From assembly GCA_023663135.1 (NCBI GenBank), contig JAMPIE010000019.1, forward strand, positions 1 through 41,339: a stretch of 41,339 nt of DNA, given 5' to 3'. The position numbers and the translations under genes were made by a program. The DNA is from Alloprevotella sp. (GTDB taxonomy: Bacteria > Bacteroidota > Bacteroidia > Bacteroidales > Muribaculaceae). Under the pieces are notes generated by a model, which was given only the letters and a program-made list of their open reading frames with translations, was not told where the DNA came from and did no database searches. How positions within the stretch are numbered: position 1 is the stretch's first letter; each line of letters opens with the position of its first letter. This document shows positions 33,149 through 41,339 of this stretch, in pieces.

Positions 33149-35788
33149 ATGGCCAAGAAGATTGCAGAGACCCCCCTGATGAAGCAATACCAGGAGATGA
33201 AGGCCAAACACCCCGACGCAGTGCTCCTCTTCCGTGTGGGCGACTTCTACGAGACCTTTTCCGACGACGCCATCACCGCCTCCGAGATTCTCGGCATCAC
33301 CCTTACTCGCCGAGCCAACGGGCAGGCCTCCCACGTAGAGCTCGCCGGCTTCCCCCATCACGCTCTCGACACCTACCTCCCTCGTCTCATACGCGCCGGT
33401 AAGCGTGTGGCCATATGCGAGCAGCTCGAAGACCCCAAGCTCACCAAGAAGCTCGTCAAGAGGGGCATCACCGAGCTCGTCACCCCCGGCACATCCATGA
33501 GCGACAACCTCCTCTCCCACCGCGAAAATAACTTCCTCGCCGCCGTTAACATCGGGCAGAAGGGGAGCATCGGAGTGGCCTTCCTCGACATATCCACCGG
33601 CGAATTTCTCTGCGCCGAGGGTGATGCCGGATACATGGACAAGCTGCTGGCCAATTTTGCCCCCAAGGAGGTCCTCGTGGAGCGCGGACGCAAAAAAGAA
33701 TTTGCAGCCCTCACCTCCGGCTCCTATCTTCTCTTTGAGCTTGACGACTGGATCTTTACCCTCCAAGCCGCTCGCGATCGCCTCCTGCGTCAGTTTGAGA
33801 CATCGACCCTAAAGGGGTTTGGTGTGGAGTCTCTCTCTGATGCCGTCATTGCCGCCGGCTCTATCCTCCACTATCTCGACATCACCCAGCACACCGGCAC
33901 CGGCCACATCATCACCCTCCGCCGCATTGAAGAGGAGCGCTACGTCCGTCTCGACCGCTTCACCATCCGCAATCTCGAGCTCCTTGACCCCTTGGCCGAG
34001 GGTGGCCGCTCCCTACTGAGTGTCATCGACCGCACCGTCAGCCCTATGGGCGCACGCCTGCTCCGCCGCTGGATCCTGTTCCCCCTGCGCGACCCCTCTG
34101 CCATCAACCGACGCCTTGATATCGTCGACCATTTCTTCCGCGCTCCCGACGAGCGCGATGCTCTGCGCCAACACATTATGGCCATCGGTGATCTGGAACG
34201 CCTGGCCGGCAAGGCCGCTGCCCGTCGCATCACCCCCCGTGAACTCGGTCAGCTGCGCGACTCCCTCAAGCTCATTGCCCCGCTCAAAGCCATCTGCTCA
34301 GAGTCGACCCCTGAGCCTCTCAGAGCCTATGCCGACCAACTAAACGAATGCCCCTCCTTGGTGGAGCGTATCGACCGCGAGCTCTCTTCCGACCCCCCGT
34401 CTCAGCTTGGCAAGAGCGACGTGATAGCCCGCGGTGTCAACGCTGAGCTCGACCAGCTCCGCGACATCGCTTTCTCCGGCAAGGACTATCTCATGGCCCT
34501 CCAGGCTCGTGAGATTGAAGCCACCGGCATCCCATCCCTCAAGATTGGATTTAATAATGTCTTTGGCTACTACATCGAGGTCACTAACACGCATAAAGAC
34601 AAGGTGCCGGAGCAATGGATACGCAAGCAGACTTTGGTCAACGCTGAGCGATATATCACCCAGGAGCTCAAGGAATATGAGGAGAAGATTGTCAACGCCC
34701 AGGAGCGCATCGCTCCTCTTGAGGCAAGCCTCTTCAACCTCCTTGTGACTGCTGTGGCCGACTATGTGGCCGCCATCATCCTTAACTCCAACATCATTGC
34801 CCGCCTCGATTGCCTCTCGGCCTTCACCATCGTAGCGATGGAAAATCGCTACACTCGCCCTGATGTCGACGACTCCCTCGTCCTTTCGCTCACCGAGGCG
34901 CGCCACCCCGTCATAGAACGCCAGCTCCCCCCCGGCGAACCTTACATCGCCAACTCCATCAACCTCGACCCCGCCTCCACCCAGATCATGATGATTACGG
35001 GGCCCAATATGTCGGGCAAGAGCGCCCTGCTGCGTCAGACCGCCATCAATACCCTCATGGCCCAGATAGGCTGTTTCGTAGCCGCCGACAGCGCCCACAT
35101 CGGTGTGGTCGACAAGATCTTTACTCGCGTGGGCGCTTCCGACAACATCTCTCTTGGCGAGTCGACCTTTATGGTGGAGATGACCGAAGCCGCCTCAATC
35201 CTCAACGGCCTCTCACCACGCTCTTTGGTGCTTTTCGACGAGCTCGGACGCGGCACCTCCACCTACGATGGCATCTCCATCGCATGGGCCATAGTCGAAT
35301 ATCTTCACAATGGCGACGGCTCCCCTGCGGCTCCGCACCCCAAGACTCTCTTTGCCACTCATTATCATGAACTCAACGAGATGGAGCGCAGTTATGAGCG
35401 AGTGGCCAACTTCAACGTCTCTGTGAAAGAGATCGGCGGCAAGGTGGTCTTTCTCCGACGTCTCTCCCGCGGCGGCTCTGAACACTCCTTTGGCATCCAC
35501 GTGGCTCGCCTCGCCGGCATGCCCCGCTCCATTGTCGAGCGAGCCGACAAGGTTCTCCTCCAGCTCGAGGAGAGTGCCCGCGCTTCCGCCTCCCCCGCCA
35601 CTGCTGCCATAGCCCCCGAGCAGCTCCAAGAGGCCACAGGAGGCTATCAGCTATCTCTTTTCCAACTCGACGATCCCGTGCTTGCCCAGGTGCGCGACGA
35701 GATTCTCTCCACCGACATTGACAATCTCACTCCCATAGCCGCCCTCTCCAAGCTCAACGAGATTAAGACCATCCTCACCGGCCATTGA
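33149..35788 (+). CDS. mutS: DNA mismatch repair protein MutS
   Basis: 879 residues. The mismatch-reading F-x-E is in GDFYETF near the N-terminus. The connector, core and clamp domains follow. The ATPase has Walker A G618-PNMSGK-S and Walker [17 protein letters not shown], then the signature [10 protein letters not shown]. Near the C-terminus Q834-LSLF is a textbook sliding-clamp-binding pentapeptide. It starts mismatch repair by binding mispairs. It is co-directional with the EEP gene (22 nt) and overlaps the tadA start by one base (TGATG). Confidence 0.97.
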   Translation: MAKKIAETPLMKQYQEMKAKHPDAVLLFRVGDFYETFSDDAITASEILGITLTRRANGQASHVELAGFPHHALDTYLPRLIRAGKRVAICEQLEDPKLTKKLVKRGITELVTPGTSMSDNLLSHRENNFLAAVNIGQKGSIGVAFLDISTGEFLCAEGDAGYMDKLLANFAPKEVLVERGRKKEFAALTSGSYLLFELDDWIFTLQAARDRLLRQFETSTLKGFGVESLSDAVIAAGSILHYLDITQHTGTGHIITLRRIEEERYVRLDRFTIRNLELLDPLAEGGRSLLSVIDRTVSPMGARLLRRWILFPLRDPSAINRRLDIVDHFFRAPDERDALRQHIMAIGDLERLAGKAAARRITPRELGQLRDSLKLIAPLKAICSESTPEPLRAYADQLNECPSLVERIDRELSSDPPSQLGKSDVIARGVNAELDQLRDIAFSGKDYLMALQAREIEATGIPSLKIGFNNVFGYYIEVTNTHKDKVPEQWIRKQTLVNAERYITQELKEYEEKIVNAQERIAPLEASLFNLLVTAVADYVAAIILNSNIIARLDCLSAFTIVAMENRYTRPDVDDSLVLSLTEARHPVIERQLPPGEPYIANSINLDPASTQIMMITGPNMSGKSALLRQTAINTLMAQIGCFVAADSAHIGVVDKIFTRVGASDNISLGESTFMVEMTEAASILNGLSPRSLVLFDELGRGTSTYDGISIAWAIVEYLHNGDGSPAAPHPKTLFATHYHELNEMERSYERVANFNVSVKEIGGKVVFLRRLSRGGSEHSFGIHVARLAGMPRSIVERADKVLLQLEESARASASPATAAIAPEQLQEATGGYQLSLFQLDDPVLAQVRDEILSTDIDNLTPIAALSKLNEIKTILTGH

Positions 35789-36243
35789 TGGACACCTCTT
35801 TTGATGACGATATCCGCTTCATGCGCATGGCTCTCGACGAGGCTCGCTGCGCTGCCACCCTCGGCGAGGTGCCCATTGGCGCCATTGTCGTTGGCCCTCG
35901 CGGCATAGTGGCCGGCCGAGGCCACAACCTCACTGAGACACTCGGCGATGTCACAGCCCACGCTGAGATGCAAGCCATTACCGCTGCCGCTCTCACCCTC
36001 GGCGGAAAATACCTCGCCGGATGCACCCTCTATGTCACCGTCGAGCCCTGCCTGATGTGTGCGGGCGCAATAGCTTGGGCCCAGTTGAGCCGTATAGTCA
36101 TCGGTGCTCCCGACCCTAAGCGCGGCTATTCCACCTTCACCACTCGCCACCCTTTCCACCCCAAGGCCACCGTTACCGCCGGCATCCTCGCCGACGAGTG
36201 CTCAGCCCTCGTTACCGACTTCTTCCGCTCGCTCCGTCGCTGA
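35788..36243 (+). CDS. tadA: tRNA adenosine(34) deaminase
   Basis: 151 residues, cytidine-deaminase fold. The zinc ligands and proton donor are H58-A-E60 and C88-L-M-C91. RGHNLTETLGDVTAHAEMQA is diagnostic of TadA, which converts A34 to inosine in tRNA-Arg. The ATG at 35788 shares its A with the mutS TGA stop, so translation is coupled. The stop lies in the first unit of an 18-bp tandem duplication whose second unit supplies a second in-frame stop. Confidence 0.94.
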   Translation: MDTSFDDDIRFMRMALDEARCAATLGEVPIGAIVVGPRGIVAGRGHNLTETLGDVTAHAEMQAITAAALTLGGKYLAGCTLYVTVEPCLMCAGAIAWAQLSRIVIGAPDPKRGYSTFTTRHPFHPKATVTAGILADECSALVTDFFRSLRR

Positions 36244-36268
36244 CTCACATTCCGTCGCTAACTCACAT
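36233..36268 (+). repeat. 18-bp tandem duplication spanning the tadA stop
   Basis: Two adjacent 18-nt copies, 36233-36250 and 36251-36268, differ at one base (TCCGTCGCTGACTCACAT and TCCGTCGCTAACTCACAT). Since 18 is a multiple of three, the second copy repeats a stop (TAA) in the same frame as the tadA TGA. Confidence 0.9.
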
Positions 36269-36282
36269 TTTATATAAATAGC

Positions 36283-36316
36283 AAGAGCCGCTGCCGGGAT
36301 GTCGGCAGCGGCTCTT
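36283..36316. terminator. Bidirectional terminator hairpin between tadA and asnS
   Basis: AAGAGCCGCTGCCG (36283-36296) and CGGCAGCGGCTCTT (36303-36316) form a perfect 14-bp stem with a 6-nt loop. It sits between the two convergent genes and could stop transcription from both sides, though long U-runs are absent. Confidence 0.8.
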
Positions 36317-36338
36317 GACTTATCTTATGCGTTGGAGA

Positions 36339-37730
<1,392 letters not shown>

Positions 37731-37765
37731 TATTGATTGTTTGCTTGGGGGTATTGAGGGGAGGA

Positions 37766-39310
37766 TTATTCAAAGGTGCCCATCTTGAGGAAGTTGACCT
37801 CTTCCTGGGTGAGATAGCGCCAGCGGCCTCGGGGGAGGTTTTTCTTAGTGAGGCCGGCGAAGTAGACGCGGTCGAGCTTTGTGACGCGATAGCCGAGCTT
37901 CTCAAAGATGCGGCGGACGATGCGGTTGCGGCCTGAGTGGATCTCGATGCCGGCCTGGTTGCGGTCGGTCTCGGTGGCATAGCTGATGGCGTCGGCGTGG
38001 ATGGGACCGTCGTCGAGCTCAATGCCGTCGGCTATGGCCTGCATGTCATCTTCGGAGATGTCTTTGTCGGTCCAGACGTGATAGATTTTCTTCTTGATGT
38101 ACTTGGGGTGGGTGAGCTTGGAGGCGAGGTCGCCGTCGTTGGTCAGCAGGAGGACACCGGTGGTGTTGCGGTCGAGGCGTCCCACGGGGTAGATGCGCTC
38201 CTTGCAGGCGCCTTTGACGAGGTCAAGGACGGTGGTGCGCCCGTTGGGGTCGTCAGATGTTGTGACGCAGTCTTTGGGCTTGTTGAGCAAGATGTAGGTC
38301 TTGCGCTCAAGGGTCACTACCTTCTCGTCATATTCCACGACGTCGTTGCAGGTGATTTTGGTGCCGAGTTCGGTGACTACGTTGCCGTTGACCTTGACGA
38401 GACCTTGCTGGATGAATTCATCGGCTTCGCGGCGCGAGCATATGCCGGCGTTGGCCATGTATTTGTTGAGGCGGATCTGCTCGTTGGGGTCGCATACCGG
38501 CTGCTCATACTCCACGGGTTTTGGGCGCGGCACGAAGCTCTTGCCCCCCTTGGGCATTCCGAAGCGATTGGTCTGCGGGTGCTGCTGTGGGCCGCCGGGA
38601 CGCCCGCCCTGCTGGTTGTAGCGGGGCTTGTAACCGCCTTGCTGTGGGCCGCCCTGGTTGTAGCGGGGCTTGTAGCCGCCTTGCTGTGGACTGCCCTGGC
38701 CTTGGTTGTAGCGGGGCTTGTAGCCGCCTTCGTGACCCTGGCCTTGGATGTAACGGGGCTTGTAGCCGCCTTCGTGACCCTGGCCCTGGTTGTAGCGGGG
38801 CTTGTATCCGCCTTCATGACCCTGGCTTTGGTTGTAACGGGGCTGATAGCCACCCTCGTGGCTCTGACCCTGGTTGTAGCGGGGCTGATAGCCACCCTGC
38901 TGGCCTTGGTTGTAACGAGGCTTGTAGCCGCCTTGGTTGTAGCGGGGCTTGTAGCCGCCCTGCTGGCCATCGGTTGAGGTCTGGGCGGAGTCGGTGGCGG
39001 GAGATGAGGAGACATCAGATTGTGCAGCGTCATGGTCGTGGCGAGGCTGATAGGGGCGAGGCTGGTATCCTCCTTGACCTTGGTTGTAGCGAGGTTGGAA
39101 GCCGCCTTGACCTTGGTTGTAGCGAGGCTGATAGCCGCCTTGGCCATATCGTGGCTGATAGGGACGTTGCTGATAAGGGCGAGGTTGGTAAGATTGCTGG
39201 TCGGCTGAGGTTGCACCTTGATTTTCGGTGGCGTCAGAGACTATGATTGGGCGCTCGCCAATGCGTGGGCGCTTCGATTTTTTGTCGTTGGGATTCTGGT
39301 TATTTTCCAT
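37766..39310 (-). CDS. RluB/RsuA-type pseudouridine synthase with long repeat-rich N-terminus
   Basis: 514 residues from [11 protein letters not shown]; an earlier ATG at 39355 adds 15 unlikely residues. Residues 41-235 consist of repeats of the type [11 protein letters not shown]. The S4 RNA-binding domain starts near 278 ([21 protein letters not shown]). The catalytic domain has the aspartate motif [18 protein letters not shown] and the end [17 protein letters not shown], as in RluB/RluE/RsuA. It would make pseudouridine in rRNA. The positively charged Tyr/Arg/Gly/Gln tail probably binds RNA. It heads an operon with asnS and has a leader near 180 nt. Confidence 0.92.
   Translation of the reverse strand: MENNQNPNDKKSKRPRIGERPIIVSDATENQGATSADQQSYQPRPYQQRPYQPRYGQGGYQPRYNQGQGGFQPRYNQGQGGYQPRPYQPRHDHDAAQSDVSSSPATDSAQTSTDGQQGGYKPRYNQGGYKPRYNQGQQGGYQPRYNQGQSHEGGYQPRYNQSQGHEGGYKPRYNQGQGHEGGYKPRYIQGQGHEGGYKPRYNQGQGSPQQGGYKPRYNQGGPQQGGYKPRYNQQGGRPGGPQQHPQTNRFGMPKGGKSFVPRPKPVEYEQPVCDPNEQIRLNKYMANAGICSRREADEFIQQGLVKVNGNVVTELGTKITCNDVVEYDEKVVTLERKTYILLNKPKDCVTTSDDPNGRTTVLDLVKGACKERIYPVGRLDRNTTGVLLLTNDGDLASKLTHPKYIKKKIYHVWTDKDISEDDMQAIADGIELDDGPIHADAISYATETDRNQAGIEIHSGRNRIVRRIFEKLGYRVTKLDRVYFAGLTKKNLPRGRWRYLTQEEVNFLKMGTFE
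38606..39190 (-). repeat. GGY(K/Q)PRYNQG-coding repeat array
   Basis: This segment of the pseudouridine synthase gene codes for about 12 units starting GGY or GGF followed by KPRY or QPRY and NQG, with spacers such as QGHE or SPQQ. Three looser YQPR units come first. A 30-residue acidic Ser/Thr-rich linker interrupts the array after the third full unit. At DNA level the units are 27-42 nt long and imperfect, so copy number could change by slippage in steps of three. Confidence 0.9.
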
Positions 39311-39496
39311 AATTAGGGGAATGGTGAGGCGATGGGGGTGAAATATGGATGTCAAAATGGCGGCTCGCGCCGCGTCACGGTGTTGAAAGGATAGGTTTAG
39401 ATGCGAAGATATTAATTGCTTATGTTACGGCAGTGAACGTGGGTGCAGCCCTGAAGAGTTTGTAAAGGCGACCGCACGGCGGCCACTTTCTTCATG

Positions 39497-39528
39497 CAAA
39501 GTTACGCTTTTTCTGTCAAAGCAACAAA
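39497..39528 (-). promoter_or_regulatory. Bacteroidetes-type promoter of the pseudouridine synthase-asnS operon
   Basis: On the minus strand TAACTTTG (39504 to 39497) and TTTG (39528 to 39525) are 20 bp apart. The ATG is at 39310, so the 5' leader is about 180 nt, unusually long here. The rest of 39311-39602 holds this leader and a terminator; I see no small gene in it. Confidence 0.72.
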
Positions 39529-39545
39529 GAAGAGGGCAGAAATGT

Positions 39546-39574
39546 TTAGCGCGGGCCATGAAGGCCCGCGCTAA
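39546..39574 (-). terminator. Hairpin terminator after the AspT/YidE-like gene
   Basis: TTAGCGCGGGCC (39546-39557) and GGCCCGCGCTAA (39563-39574) form a perfect 12-bp stem with a 5-nt loop, 28 nt after the stop of the transporter gene and just upstream of the next promoter. Confidence 0.72.
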
Positions 39575-39602
39575 GAGGGGTGATAAGAATACTTGGGGAG
39601 GG

Positions 39603-41258
39603 TTACATCAGGGCGAGGACTATGCCTTGGGCGGCCACTACACGGAGGAACATCGTCAGCGGGTAGACGGTGGAGTAGGCCACGGCCGGGGAGTCGCTGC
39701 CGGTGGCGTTGCCGGCATACGCCAGAGCGGGTGGATCGGTGTAACCGCCGGCAAAGAGACCCATGATGGTGAGATAGTTGAGCTTGTAGTATCCTCGGGC
39801 GATGCATCCTACTATTACCAGGGGGATGAATGTGATCATGAAGCCCCAGATTACCCACCACATGCCGGTGATGTTAAACACGGCGTCGGCAAATCCCGCT
39901 CCTGCGCTGATGCCCACCGAGGCGAGGAAGAGGCATATGCCGAGCTCTCTCATGAAGAGCGAGGCGGAGGTGGAGGTATATGTGACGAGCTTGAACTTGT
40001 AGCCGAAGCGGCTCAGGAGGATGGCCACGACGAGTGGGCCGCCGGCGAGGCCGAGCTTCATGCCGAAGCCTACGTTGATGGAGCCCACGATGATGCCGAA
40101 GAGGATGCCCACAAAGATGGTGATGATATTGGGCTCGTTGAGGCGCTTCATGGAGTTGCCGAGCTTGGAGGCGAGGCGGTCAATGTCGTTGAGTGTGCCC
40201 ACGACGGTGATGCGGTCGCCCATCTGGAGGCGGAGTGTCGGGGAGGCGAGGAGGTCAACGCCGGCGCGGTTGACGCGGGTAGCGTTAACCTGATAGCCGG
40301 TGTGGAGGCGCAGGGCGCCGAGCATCACACCATTGTATTGGGGCTTGGTGACCAGGATGCGGCGGCTCACGACGGCACTTTGGCACACCTCTTCCCACTC
40401 CACGTCGACCTCCGGGCCGACGACGCTCTCAAATCGCTCCACGTCGGGCTGGGCAATGACCACTCTGAGCTTGTCGCCGACGCGAATCTGGGTCTTGGAG
40501 GTGGGAATCACGACGCTGCCGGTCTCGTCGATGAGCCGCGAGATGACAAAGTCGCATTGTATGACGTTGTGGAGCTGGACGATGCTCTTGCCGGAGATGA
40601 GCGGGTTGGTCACTTCGATGGTGATGAAGTTGGGCTTGGTCAGGGCATCTTGTGAGGCTTGCTCAATGGCTTCGATCTCGCTCTCGGTCTTGATATGAAA
40701 GATACCCTTGATGAGAAACATGGCTCCTATGATGCCAAGTACACCGAGGGGATAGGCGGCTGCATAACCCATCGACATGGTGTCGATGGCTCCGGGGACG
40801 GTGGCCGACTGCTGCGCGGCGGCCAGGCCGGGGGTGTTGGTCACGGCTCCGCTCATCACGCCTACGATGGCTGCAATGTCTGTCGTGCCCCGGTTGAGGA
40901 AGTAGATGGTCAGGGCGATGGCCACGTTGAGCCCAACGGTTGCAATGGCGAGGCCGTTGAGAGTCATCCCTCCTTTCTTGAAAGAGGCAAAGAAGGCGGG
41001 GCCCACCTGAAGGCCAATGGAGAAGATGAAAAGGATGAGGCCAAACTCGCGTATAAACTTGAGCACTTCGTCGTTGACAATGTAGCCCATGTGGCCCATG
41101 AGGATGCCGACAAAGAGTACGAAAGTGACACCGAGCGAGATGCCTCCAACCTTAAGCTTGCCGAGAAACACACCCGCCGCAATGACAAACGAGTAAAGGA
41201 CAATGGTGGAGGCCAGCGACACATTGCCGGGGCCGATTAGTTCAAAAAGCCAGTCCAT
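39603..41258 (-). CDS. AspT/YidE-type putative transporter with paired TrkA-C domains
   Basis: 551 residues. Two membrane halves, each with the repeated AspT/YidE/YbjL antiporter motif (MSGAVTNTPGLAAAQ in the first, GLFAGGYTDPPALAYA in the second), flank a cytoplasmic middle (about 205-375) with two RCK/TrkA-C-like domains (VTNPLISGKSIVQL and ILVTKPQYNGVMLGAL). Residues SPAVAYSTVYPLTMFLRV close the protein. This is the aspartate:alanine exchanger family; the substrate of most members is unknown. The 81 nt upstream inside the window show no clear promoter. Confidence 0.9.
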   Translation of the reverse strand: MDWLFELIGPGNVSLASTIVLYSFVIAAGVFLGKLKVGGISLGVTFVLFVGILMGHMGYIVNDEVLKFIREFGLILFIFSIGLQVGPAFFASFKKGGMTLNGLAIATVGLNVAIALTIYFLNRGTTDIAAIVGVMSGAVTNTPGLAAAQQSATVPGAIDTMSMGYAAAYPLGVLGIIGAMFLIKGIFHIKTESEIEAIEQASQDALTKPNFITIEVTNPLISGKSIVQLHNVIQCDFVISRLIDETGSVVIPTSKTQIRVGDKLRVVIAQPDVERFESVVGPEVDVEWEEVCQSAVVSRRILVTKPQYNGVMLGALRLHTGYQVNATRVNRAGVDLLASPTLRLQMGDRITVVGTLNDIDRLASKLGNSMKRLNEPNIITIFVGILFGIIVGSINVGFGMKLGLAGGPLVVAILLSRFGYKFKLVTYTSTSASLFMRELGICLFLASVGISAGAGFADAVFNITGMWWVIWGFMITFIPLVIVGCIARGYYKLNYLTIMGLFAGGYTDPPALAYAGNATGSDSPAVAYSTVYPLTMFLRVVAAQGIVLALM

Positions 41259-41339
41259 TGATAATGTATGAATTAATAAAAAAGAATATGATAGTCCGCA
41301 TTAGCGCCTAAGAGGTCGCTATGTTACTGTTATACACTC

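Noticed and set aside
37937..38977. A 346-codon plus-strand frame that looks like a hydrophobic membrane protein with repeats
   Set aside because: The repeated Val/Ala/Leu segments are the reverse complement of the [10 protein letters not shown] repeats of the pseudouridine synthase; it is an artefact.
38606..39190. Possible CRISPR-like or intergenic repeat array
   Set aside because: The repeats are protein-coding, imperfect, variable in spacing, in frame with the pseudouridine synthase, and have no unique spacers.

Overview
The window is a GC-rich, gene-dense stretch of a Bacteroidales chromosome, most likely a gut Muribaculaceae-type organism. This is inferred from three things. Most transcription units start with the Bacteroidetes promoter pattern (TTTG or TTG, about 20 bp, then TAnnTTTG). 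Several gene clusters are typical of the phylum (gldE-gldD, lysS-gpsA-pgi, greA-HIT, PPi-dependent phosphofructokinase). The secreted glycosidase carries a dockerin-like and sorting-like tail. I see no prophage, insertion sequence, CRISPR array, rRNA or SusC/SusD pair. The only mobile-type element is a HicAB toxin-antitoxin pair.

Left part (1-12 kb). A tRNA-Asn, cut by the window edge, lies beside a 1955-residue secreted GH89 alpha-N-acetylglucosaminidase with many accessory modules. Next comes a tightly overlapping gldE-gldD-Sfp-type PPTase operon. Its end collides tail-to-tail, with a 123-nt overlap, with a leftward operon greA-HIT-iron alcohol dehydrogenase-GNAT.

Middle (12-25 kb). A small membrane protein gene ends in a terminator fused to the aroK promoter. 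aroK is followed by an alanine-dehydrogenase-like gene that has lost key residues, then an RNase H gene. Then come galK, an ArgC homologue without its catalytic cysteine, and a large TonB-receptor-like outer-membrane barrel with no obvious ATG start. HicAB with an operator-like palindrome follows, then aroA. Facing these is a leftward group: NAD-dependent epimerase, small membrane protein, RsmI-like methyltransferase, a YycJ-type metallo-beta-lactamase-fold nuclease with a possible sliding-clamp motif, and yraN.

Right part (25-41 kb). Central carbon metabolism and translation genes run leftward (pfp, pgi, gpsA, lysS). A rightward run holds a secreted EEP-fold nuclease/phosphatase, mutS and tadA. 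The leftward end holds asnS, an RluB-like pseudouridine synthase with a 195-residue GGY(K/Q)PRYNQG repeat domain, and an AspT/YidE-type transporter.

Most genes are housekeeping. The best leads are the ArgC-like and AlaDH-like probable pseudoenzymes, the clamp-motif YycJ nuclease, start codons placed directly at promoters (leaderless transcripts), the HicAB operator upstream of aroA, and the repeat-tailed pseudouridine synthase. All function calls come from reading translated sequence and remembered family motifs. No database search was run.
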